From Elusimicrobiota bacterium (GTDB lineage Bacteria > CG03): 9,999 bases of DNA. Shown in pieces: positions 1-5,544 of this stretch. The notes under the pieces are model-generated. The model had not been told where the DNA came from and searched no databases. It saw only the letters and a list, made by a program, of their open reading frames with translations. The stretch spans positions 1-9,999 of the forward strand of contig JAGHAG010000175.1 in NCBI GenBank assembly GCA_021161625.1, in the 5' to 3' direction. The translations under genes were made by a program, and so were the position numbers. The number at the start of each line of letters is the position of its first letter. The first letter of the stretch is position 1.

Positions 1-473
1 AGATAGGCAATCTCTTTATCTTCCTTTTTGTATATTACTGTAAAAACTCCTGTTTCTTTATCAACAAAAAGCCAGAAATTATAATTGTTTTTTTCCATCT
101 TGTTGAGTGCTTCCCATCTGCTCATTGTGATGATTGAAATTCTTTTACCTTCTTCTGAAAAGTTTTGGACAGGAGTTTTTCCTCTTTTTTTGCGTTTCTC
201 ATAAATGGTTTTTACCCTGTTTATTTTTTCCTTTACTGAGGCATGAACTTTGTCAACTGCCTGATACATATCATCTGCTTGTTGCTTTATTTTAATAATC
301 TGCTTTACATGTGGAACCCTTCCTAAAAATTGCACGGTTGAAACATTCTTTACTTTTGAAAGTGTTATGGAGATATTTTCAAGATGCATTTTCTCTTTAA
401 AAGGTGAAAACTTTTTCAAAATGTACTTTTCAAGAGAATCTGTTAAATCAAAATTTGTGGCTAAAATTTTCAC
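1..473 (-). CDS. hpf: Ribosome hibernation promoting factor, long form, 3' end cut by window edge
   Basis: This protein of the HPF/RaiA/YfiA family binds the 30S subunit and promotes inactive 70S dimers in stationary phase. I translated 157 codons plus two bases, from a GTG at 473 to the window edge. The N-terminal S30AE-like domain (about residues 1-95) begins MKILATNFDLTDSL and carries the family block ADDMYQAVDKVHASVKEKI (66-84). A basic linker (90-105) leads to the C-terminal dimerisation domain (from about 108), with RISIITMSRWEALNKME and the core NFWLFVDKETGVFTVIYKK (132-150). This two-domain layout marks the long form; only the last few residues appear to be missing. The GTG is chosen because AAGGAGG lies four bases upstream and the protein aligns from there. 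The ATG at 477 touches the Shine-Dalgarno sequence and soon reaches a stop. The gene starts 12 bases after lptB, so it is probably co-transcribed with it. Confidence 0.93.
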   Translation of the reverse strand, partial: MKILATNFDLTDSLEKYILKKFSPFKEKMHLENISITLSKVKNVSTVQFLGRVPHVKQIIKIKQQADDMYQAVDKVHASVKEKINRVKTIYEKRKKRGKTPVQNFSEEGKRISIITMSRWEALNKMEKNNYNFWLFVDKETGVFTVIYKKEDKEIAY

Positions 474-477
474 GCAT

Positions 478-484
478 CCTCCTT
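478..484 (-). promoter_or_regulatory. Shine-Dalgarno site fixing the hpf GTG start
   Basis: On the minus strand this reads AAGGAGG, a near-perfect anti-16S match, placed just after the lptB stop codon. Four bases separate it from the GTG at 473. The same four-base gap is seen for metK and ahcY, which supports GTG over the ATG at 477 that directly abuts the site. Confidence 0.8.
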
Positions 485-485
485 T

Positions 486-1193
486 TTACATTATAGCAAA
501 TTCCTTACCAAGATAAATTTCTCTTGCTTCAGGTGAGGCAAGAAGTTTGTCTCTATCTCCTTCAATTAAAATTTTTCCTTTGTGTATTATGTATGCTCTG
601 TCTATGATTTTGAGAGTTTCCCAGACATTGTGGTCTGTTATAAGAATTCCGAGATTTTGTTCTTTAAAAGAAAGCACTATCTTCTTTAATTCTGAAACAG
701 CGATTGGGTCAATTCCTACAAATGGCTCATCCAGAAGAAGAAATGAAGGATTTGTGAGAAGAATTCTTGAAATTTCAGTTCTTCGCTTTTCACCACCTGA
801 AAGATGGGATGCCTTTACATTACGGCAGTGATGAATCTGCATCTTTTCTATAACCTCTTCTATTTCCTCAGGGCTTTTTTCAAGAAATTCTGCAACTGCT
901 AACAGATTTTCATAGGTAGTCAACCCTCTGAAAATTGAGGGTTCCTGTGCCAGATAGCCAATCCCCATCCTTGCTTTTTTATCCAGAGAAAAGTCCGTTA
1001 TTTCAGCATCATCAAGAAAAATTTTCCCTCTGTCAGGTCTTATTATACCCATAATTGAATAAAAAATTGTGGTTTTCCCTGCACCATTTGGGCCAAGAAG
1101 TCCAACAATTTCTCCTCTTTTTACATAAATGCTCACCCCATCCACCACTCTTTTTGAGCCATAGTTTTTTACAAGATTTTCAGCCCTTAACAT
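486..1193 (-). CDS. lptB: LPS export ABC transporter ATP-binding protein LptB
   Basis: LptB is the cytoplasmic ATPase that works with LptF/LptG to lift lipopolysaccharide from the inner membrane into the LptC-LptA bridge. The 235 residues show every ABC motif: Walker A GPNGAGKTT (34-42), Q-loop Q83, signature LSGGE (131-135), Walker B FLLLDEP (151-157) and switch histidine H188 in ITDHNVWETL. The ITDHN block and the ending IYLGKEF are typical of LptB rather than of LivF/LivG amino-acid transporters, which share the fold. Length matches the family (about 240). Its ATG overlaps the lptA stop codon by one base (TAATG), indicating translational coupling. A GAGG lies close upstream (two bases) and another further back, so its own initiation signal is imperfect. 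LptF and LptG are not in the window. Confidence 0.96.
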   Translation of the reverse strand: MLRAENLVKNYGSKRVVDGVSIYVKRGEIVGLLGPNGAGKTTIFYSIMGIIRPDRGKIFLDDAEITDFSLDKKARMGIGYLAQEPSIFRGLTTYENLLAVAEFLEKSPEEIEEVIEKMQIHHCRNVKASHLSGGEKRRTEISRILLTNPSFLLLDEPFVGIDPIAVSELKKIVLSFKEQNLGILITDHNVWETLKIIDRAYIIHKGKILIEGDRDKLLASPEAREIYLGKEFAIM

Positions 1194-1837
1194 TACTTTA
1201 CCTCAACAACCTCAGCATTTACGCTCTCAAAAAAAGAAAATTTTTGTATCTTAAAATCAAAAATTCCTGAATTTGAGGATATCTGGCAAAAAGGGTCTTT
1301 AAAATAATCAATGAAAACTTCACCTTTAAGTTTTGCAAAATTGGGATACAAAAAAACATTTCTAGCATATGCATAAAAACCATCGCCCTTTATTTTAACA
1401 GGTTTTCCAGTAAGAATAAAGACTTTTTTATCATAATTTCCAGTAAAAGAAGAACAGAAAATCCTGAAACTCTGGTTCAAGTTTTTACCTGTTGAAATTT
1501 CTATGAGAAATTCTGAGGCAACATCTGAATAAATTTTGCTATCCTGCTGACTTAAAGAAAGTTTCTGTGTCCATAGAGAAAGTTTTTTTCCTGTGCTTTT
1601 GACAATTACATACACATCCTTTTGAACTAAAACTCTTTCATCTGAAAATTTTTTGAGTTTTTTTGAAGTGCCTTTTAAATTTTTTGTTTTAAATAAGATA
1701 TTTCCCTTAAATTCTGTAATTCCATTTTTTTTAAAAATCATTTTGTCTGCTTTTATAAAAATTTTATCCTGTGCTGAAAGCAAAAAACACAAAACAAAAA
1801 CAAGAAAAAAATTAACCTTTAATTTTCTCAAAAACAC
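1193..1837 (-). CDS. lptA: LptA/OstA-like periplasmic LPS transport protein
   Basis: This is a 214-residue exported protein that probably forms the beta-jellyroll bridge carrying LPS across the periplasm. A signal peptide is visible: basic MFLRKLKVNF, a hydrophobic core to about residue 20, and a likely cleavage near LLSAQ (22/23). The mature part begins with KIFIKADKMIFKKNGITEFKG, the organic-solvent-tolerance (OstA/LptA) pattern in which a basic strand precedes 'x-x-G-N-I/V'. Later short beta repeats of the same kind follow (for example GDGFYAYARNVFLYPNFAKLKGEVFI). Sequence conservation is low, so identity rests partly on position between lptC and lptB. The start is uncertain: the GTG at 1837 overlaps lptC by 26 bases and has no clear Shine-Dalgarno; a TTG at 1831 would also keep the signal peptide. 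E. coli LptA is shorter (about 185 residues). Confidence 0.82.
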   Translation of the reverse strand: MFLRKLKVNFFLVFVLCFLLSAQDKIFIKADKMIFKKNGITEFKGNILFKTKNLKGTSKKLKKFSDERVLVQKDVYVIVKSTGKKLSLWTQKLSLSQQDSKIYSDVASEFLIEISTGKNLNQSFRIFCSSFTGNYDKKVFILTGKPVKIKGDGFYAYARNVFLYPNFAKLKGEVFIDYFKDPFCQISSNSGIFDFKIQKFSFFESVNAEVVEVK

Positions 1838-2315
1838 GGGGGTTTTTTATCTCAATCCATTCAAAATTTTCATCTGCAACAAAGCCTGTGCCTGTAACTT
1901 CTCCTGTCGGTGTTTTCTTGCGAACCTCATAATCGGAAAAATAAACCTTTTTTTGAGGATTCCATTTAACTTTTTTTATAAACCACTCTTCAAGAGTCCT
2001 CTGGTCTTCTATATAAACATCTGTCATAAAAAGAATTCTGGTCAAATCTTCAGTAAGATAAACTTCTTTTGCTCTGAAAAAAACTTTAGAAGTTGCCTTA
2101 TAAAAAACTCCCTGACAGTTTTTAAGAAAAGTTTTTTTTGCTTTTGTCAATTTTTCTGCCTTTATCTGGGTGAGCAATTTTCCTTTTTTTATTCTTTCAA
2201 TGGTCAAATCCTGCATTTGTTGTTCAAATTGAAAAACATATTTTTTTGGTTTTGTGCATCCTGTAAAAAGAATAAAAAAAATTAAAAACCGTAAAATTTT
2301 TGAACGTCCTTCCAT
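1812..2315 (-). CDS. lptC: LptC-like LPS export protein, predicted lipoprotein
   Basis: LptC receives LPS from LptB2FG and hands it to LptA. The 167-residue product starts with a basic stretch and hydrophobic segment (residues 9-18) ending in the lipobox-like FTGC, so C20 may be acylated. E. coli LptC instead keeps an uncleaved membrane anchor. The rest is rich in alternating beta-type strands with the LptC/YrbK traits: Q-IKAEKLTKAKKTF (50-63), then VFFRAKEVYLTEDLTRILFMTDVYI (78-102) and VYFSDYEVRKKTPTGEVTGTGF (124-145). The 'TGEVTGTGF' element is a good family marker. The ATG lies 34 bases inside the end of kdsC and the 3' end overlaps lptA by 26 bases, so the cluster is probably translationally coupled. 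Assignment combines these motifs with gene order. An OstA-like protein of another kind is possible but less likely. Confidence 0.82.
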   Translation of the reverse strand: MEGRSKILRFLIFFILFTGCTKPKKYVFQFEQQMQDLTIERIKKGKLLTQIKAEKLTKAKKTFLKNCQGVFYKATSKVFFRAKEVYLTEDLTRILFMTDVYIEDQRTLEEWFIKKVKWNPQKKVYFSDYEVRKKTPTGEVTGTGFVADENFEWIEIKNPRVFEKIKG

Positions 2316-2806
2316 TGCTCTTTTGCTTTTAAAACAATTTCAACTGCTTCCCGAAATGCCCCATCTCCGCCCTTTTTCTTTAAGACAATATCGCAAACCT
2401 TTTTTACTTCCTCACAGGCATCAGAAGGGCAGAAAGAAAGACCGCATTTTTTCAAAATAGAAATGTCAACAAGGTCGTCTCCTATGAAAAGGATTTCTTC
2501 ATCTCTGACTTTAAATTTCTTTTTTAACTCTTTATAAACAGGAACTTTTTGAAGAACTCCAAGCCATACACCATCAACAAGAAGGTCCTTTGCCATGTTT
2601 TGAACCTGTGTGCAGTTTCTTCCAGAAATCCAGCAGGTTTTATATCCCAATCTTTTCAGAATAAAAAAAGCAATTCTGTCTTTTACATTCCAGAATTTGA
2701 GTTCCTCTCCTGATTCATAAATTGCAATTCTTCCATCAGTAAGAACTCCATCCACATCCATTGCAAAAATTTTGATTTTTCTTGCTTTCTCTGTTATTTT
2801 CTTCAC
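2282..2806 (-). CDS. kdsC: 3-deoxy-D-manno-octulosonate 8-phosphate phosphatase (KdsC)
   Basis: This is a HAD-superfamily phosphatase that removes phosphate from Kdo-8-phosphate to give Kdo for the LPS core. From the GTG at 2806 it has 174 residues: motif I DVDGVLTDG with nucleophile D17 and D19, motif II ISGR (60-63), lysine K87, motif III GDDLVD (109-114), and the C-terminal GGDGAFRE (146-153), typical of KdsC. Length fits the capless, tetrameric KdsC family. In the usual F-x-V-R/K-D-G-x-G segment the two glycines are replaced (NVKDRIA, 40-46). A longer start, the GTG at 2821, would add five residues but lies inside a heptamer repeat array. I prefer 2806 because GAGG sits four bases upstream, as for other genes here, and the product begins like other KdsC proteins. 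It overlaps lptC by 34 bases. Confidence 0.9.
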   Translation of the reverse strand: MKKITEKARKIKIFAMDVDGVLTDGRIAIYESGEELKFWNVKDRIAFFILKRLGYKTCWISGRNCTQVQNMAKDLLVDGVWLGVLQKVPVYKELKKKFKVRDEEILFIGDDLVDISILKKCGLSFCPSDACEEVKKVCDIVLKKKGGDGAFREAVEIVLKAKEQWKDVQKFYGF

Positions 2807-2811
2807 CTTCC

Positions 2812-2853
2812 CTCTATCCACTATCCTCTATCCTCTATCCTCTGTCCTCTATC
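2812..2853. repeat. Six-copy heptamer tandem repeat at the kdsC start
   Basis: Six contiguous 7-base units read CTCTATC, CACTATC, CTCTATC, CTCTATC, CTCTGTC, CTCTATC on the plus strand (minus-strand unit GATAGAG). Three later units are identical or nearly so; two carry one change or two. In the mRNA sense each unit contains the Shine-Dalgarno-like GAGG. The array abuts the kdsC start, and one variant unit supplies the alternative GTG at 2821. Copy number could vary by replication slippage. Confidence 0.9.
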
Positions 2854-2909
2854 TACTTTTTTTCTTGTCACTTTATTTTCTTGTCTCCATATCACTTTTA
2901 TTATGTTCC
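2854..2909. repeat. Degenerate purine-rich repeat tract following ahcY
   Basis: In the mRNA sense this spacer is built from imperfect 7-8 base units such as AGTGATAT, GGAGACA, AGTGACA. It shares the exact 14-mer CTTGTCTCCATATC (plus strand, 2880-2893) with 4250-4263. It also shares the GGAAYATAATAA-AGTGATA arrangement that covers the last ahcY codons and its stop (2890-2909) with the metK end (4299-4317). No terminator hairpin or promoter was recognised. Confidence 0.75.
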
Positions 2910-4160
2910 TTCCTGCCAGGAAGAAAGATACTCTTTCTGCTGTGGTGTCAATTTGTCTATAGTTATTCCCATTGATTTCAATTTTAAAGTGGCAACCTGC
3001 TTTTCAATGTTCTGGGGAACATCATAGACCTTTGGTGAGAGTTTTCCTTTATTCTTTACACAAAACACTGTTGTAAGTGCCTGCGTTGAAAAACTCATAT
3101 CCATAACACAGGCAGGATGCCCTTCTGCTGCAGAAAGATTTATGAGCCTTCCTTCTGCAAGGAGAAAAATTGACCTTCCATCTGGAAGAATGTATTCATC
3201 AACAAAATTTCTCACATTTCTGTTAATTTTTTTTGCAAGTTTTTTTAATGCTGGTATGTCTATTTCAACATTAAAGTGTCCGGAATTGCAAACAATTGCA
3301 CCGTCTTTCATTTTTTTGAAGTGCTCTGCTCTTATGACATTTATATTTCCTGTAAGAGTGCAGAAAACATCTCCAATTGGTGCTGCTTGGCTCATTGTTA
3401 CAACCTGCATTCCATCCATCTGTGCCTCTATGGCTTTTATTGGATTTACCTCTGTAACAAAAACATTTGCGCCCATACCCTTTGCTCTCATTGCAACACC
3501 TCTGCCACACCATCCGTATCCTGCAATGACAAAATTTTTTCCTGCGAGCAAAATATCTGTTGCCCTTATGATTCCATCTATTGTTGACTGCCCGGTTCCG
3601 TATCGGTTGTCAAAGAGATTTTTTGTTGCAGCATCATTTACAGCAATTATTGGAAACCTTAAAACACCATCTTTTTCCATTGCTCTTAATCTTATTACTC
3701 CTGTTGTTGTTTCCTCCATAGACCCATAAATTGCGTTGTGAAGTTCAGGATGTTGCTTGATTATTGCTGAAACAAGGTCTGCTCCATCATCCATTGTGAC
3801 ATTTGGCTTGTGTGAAATGGCTGCCTTTATGTGGCTGTAATAGGTTTTATTGTCCTCTCCTTTTATTGCAAAAACAGGAATTTTAAAATCTTTAACAAGA
3901 GAAGCAGCAACATCATCCTGAGTTGAAAGTGGGTTTGAAGCGCATAAAACAACATCAGCCCCCCCTGCCTTCAGGGTTCTGGCAAGGTTGGCTGTTTCTG
4001 CTGTTATGTGAAGGCAGGCAGACATCCTTATGCCTTTAAGGGGTTTTTGTTTTTCAAATCTTTTTTTTATAAGTTTTAAAACAGGCATGTCTTTGGAAGC
4101 CCATTCAATTCTTTTCTTTCCGATTTTTGCGAGTTTTAAATCTTTGACATGATACTTCAT
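2901..4160 (-). CDS. ahcY: Adenosylhomocysteinase (S-adenosylhomocysteine hydrolase)
   Basis: The cytosolic enzyme reversibly splits S-adenosylhomocysteine into adenosine and homocysteine, relieving product inhibition of methyltransferases. Its 419 residues carry the expected sites: CLHITAETA with H51, TMDDGADL with D125, SMEETTTGV with E150, NDAATKNLFDN with K180 and D184, the NAD-binding GYGWCGRG (214-221), NSGHFNVEID with H295, and GHPACVMDMSF (348-357). The tail stops at LSSWQEGT, without the K-x-x-x-Y-R-Y extension of most bacterial and eukaryotic enzymes. That places it with the shorter archaeal/Thermotoga-like type. The ATG at 4160 is well supported by AGGAGG four bases upstream (4165-4170). 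It follows metK after a 148-base repeat-filled spacer, so the two steps around the methyl donor are adjacent. Two stop codons occur in tandem (TAATAA). Confidence 0.97.
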   Translation of the reverse strand: MKYHVKDLKLAKIGKKRIEWASKDMPVLKLIKKRFEKQKPLKGIRMSACLHITAETANLARTLKAGGADVVLCASNPLSTQDDVAASLVKDFKIPVFAIKGEDNKTYYSHIKAAISHKPNVTMDDGADLVSAIIKQHPELHNAIYGSMEETTTGVIRLRAMEKDGVLRFPIIAVNDAATKNLFDNRYGTGQSTIDGIIRATDILLAGKNFVIAGYGWCGRGVAMRAKGMGANVFVTEVNPIKAIEAQMDGMQVVTMSQAAPIGDVFCTLTGNINVIRAEHFKKMKDGAIVCNSGHFNVEIDIPALKKLAKKINRNVRNFVDEYILPDGRSIFLLAEGRLINLSAAEGHPACVMDMSFSTQALTTVFCVKNKGKLSPKVYDVPQNIEKQVATLKLKSMGITIDKLTPQQKEYLSSWQEGT

Positions 4161-4164
4161 TCAA

Positions 4165-4170
4165 CCTCCT
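4165..4170 (-). promoter_or_regulatory. Shine-Dalgarno site of ahcY
   Basis: AGGAGG on the minus strand, four bases before the ATG at 4160. It lies outside the repeat tracts that fill the rest of the spacer and fixes the start of ahcY. Confidence 0.75.
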
Positions 4171-4176
4171 CTTAAA

Positions 4177-4211
4177 TAGTGAGTAGTGAGTAGTAAGTGG
4201 TAAATGGTGTT
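4177..4211. repeat. Five-unit degenerate heptamer repeat upstream of ahcY
   Basis: Plus-strand units are TAGTGAG, TAGTGAG, TAGTAAG, TGGTAAA and TGGTGTT. The first two are identical and the rest drift. The G/T-rich strand is the plus strand, opposite in polarity to the purine-rich tract next to it (4212-4308), so the two repeat families meet head to head in the metK-ahcY spacer. Confidence 0.8.
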
Positions 4212-4317
4212 AACTTTCTTTTCCACTTTTCCTCTTTACTCCTTATCATCTTGTCTCCATATCTCTATATCACTTTTTCACTTTTTTACTTGTTCCCTTA
4301 TCACTTTATTATATTCC
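4212..4317. repeat. Degenerate 7-8 base purine-rich repeat tract following metK
   Basis: Read with the genes, this spacer is a run of imperfect units, for example AGTGATAT, AGAGATAT, GGAGACA, AGATGATA, AGGAGTAA, AGAGGAAA, AGTGGAAA. It shares CTTGTCTCCATATC (4250-4263, plus strand) and the stop-codon-flanking segment 4299-4317 with the tract after ahcY, and it contains more units between those anchors. No SAM or SAH riboswitch, promoter or terminator could be recognised in the 148-base spacer. Confidence 0.7.
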
Positions 4318-5544
4318 TGCTTTTTTCCTTAAAATCTCAACTTTGTCTGTTTTTTCCCATGTGAAAAAACCATCTTGGGGTTGTCTTCCAAAATGTCCGT
4401 AACAGGCAGTTTTGCGATAAATAGGTCGCCACAGGTCAAGCATTTCAATAATACCTGATGGAATAAGCTGGAAGATTTCTTCGTCTTTTATCAATTCCAG
4501 AATTTTTTCTTCAGGAATTTTTCCTGTTCCATAAGTGTCAACAAAAATTGAAATTGGCTCCTTTACACCAATTGCATAGGAAATCTGAACATTGCATCTT
4601 TTTGCAAGACCGGCAGCAACAATGTTTTTTGCAATATACCTTGCAGCATAGGCAGCAGACCTGTCAACTTTTGTGGGGTCCTTTCCAGAAAAAGCGCCCC
4701 CGCCATGAGGCACCATTCCGCCATAAGTATCAACTATGAGTTTTCTTCCTGTCATACCTGTATCGCTCTGAGGACCTCCGACAAGAAAAACACCTGTTGG
4801 ATTTATCAGACAATCTTTCTTAAAATCAAATCCCTGAAGCATTTCTTCAGGTAAAACTTTTTTTACAATCTTTTCAATAATCTCTTCTTTTGCACTCTCC
4901 TTCATATATCGTCTGCCATTTTTCTCCTCTACAACTTCCCTTGTGTGCTGGGATGAGACAACAATTTTTTTAATTTTTACAGGTTTGCCATCTACATATT
5001 CCACAGTAACCTGACTTTTACAATCAGGACCCAGATACGAAATTTCCCTGTTCATTCTTGCCTCTCTCAATCTTCTGACAAGTCTGTGAGAAAATTCTAT
5101 TGGTGCAGGGATATACTGCGGGGTCTCATCACAGGCAAAGCCAAACATCAAACCCTGGTCTCCTGCTCCTCCTGTATCCACTCCCTGAGCAATATCCGGG
5201 GACTGTCCTCCTATGGCATTTAAAATTGCACAGGTTTCATAATTAAAACCATAATCCTGTGATGTATATCCAATTTCTTTTAAAACCCTTTTGACAATTT
5301 CTCTTACATTAAGTTCTGCTTGTGTTGTAATCTCACCACCAACAATAACAAGACCGAGTGTAATAAATGTTTCACAGGCACATCTGGAACCTCTTCTGTC
5401 AGATTTCTTTAATCTATATGGAACAAGATTATTTTTTAAATCGGATTTTAAAATTTCATCTAATACCGCATCGCTTATCTGGTCGCAAACCTTATCTGGA
5501 TGCCCATCACCCACGGATTCCGAAGTAAATTCAAATTTTTTCAT
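4309..5544 (-). CDS. metK: S-adenosylmethionine synthase (methionine adenosyltransferase)
   Basis: This cytosolic enzyme joins methionine and ATP to make S-adenosylmethionine. The 411-residue product has the family blocks in order: TSESVGDGHPDKVCDQISDAVLD (7-29, with the ATP-site GHPDK 14-18), ACETFITLGLVIVGGEITT (56-74), GGAGDQGLMFGFACDETP (125-142), the signature GGGAFSGKDPTKVDRSAAY (281-299), and YGHFGR near the end. I chose the ATG at 5544 because AGGAGG stands four bases before it and the family N-terminus aligns there; the open frame extends to an ATG at 5568, which lacks such a site. The gene overlaps the upstream nucleotidyltransferase by 14 bases. About 15 extra, mostly polar residues (36-54) precede ACET compared with E. 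coli MetK, making it slightly longer than usual (about 384-400). Confidence 0.97.
   Translation of the reverse strand: MKKFEFTSESVGDGHPDKVCDQISDAVLDEILKSDLKNNLVPYRLKKSDRRGSRCACETFITLGLVIVGGEITTQAELNVREIVKRVLKEIGYTSQDYGFNYETCAILNAIGGQSPDIAQGVDTGGAGDQGLMFGFACDETPQYIPAPIEFSHRLVRRLREARMNREISYLGPDCKSQVTVEYVDGKPVKIKKIVVSSQHTREVVEEKNGRRYMKESAKEEIIEKIVKKVLPEEMLQGFDFKKDCLINPTGVFLVGGPQSDTGMTGRKLIVDTYGGMVPHGGGAFSGKDPTKVDRSAAYAARYIAKNIVAAGLAKRCNVQISYAIGVKEPISIFVDTYGTGKIPEEKILELIKDEEIFQLIPSGIIEMLDLWRPIYRKTACYGHFGRQPQDGFFTWEKTDKVEILRKKAGI

Noticed and set aside
1653..2285. A 210-codon plus-strand open frame across lptA and lptC
   Set aside because: It is antisense to two genes with signal peptides and family motifs, is rich in F/K/C from the A/T-rich complement, and has no recognisable domain or ribosome site.
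2812..2853. CRISPR array
   Set aside because: Units are 7 bases long and contiguous, without unique spacers or nearby cas genes; this is a simple tandem repeat.
3142..3729. A 195-codon plus-strand open frame opposite ahcY
   Set aside because: It is a shadow of a strongly conserved gene whose catalytic residues all lie on the other strand; no motif or initiation signal was seen.
4161..4308. SAM or SAH riboswitch in the spacer before ahcY
   Set aside because: The spacer consists of simple degenerate heptamers with no conserved core or stem arrangement of a known SAM/SAH riboswitch.
4308..4313. TATAAT at the end of metK as a promoter for ahcY
   Set aside because: No acceptable -35 hexamer lies 16-18 bases upstream, and the word is part of the stop-codon repeat module.
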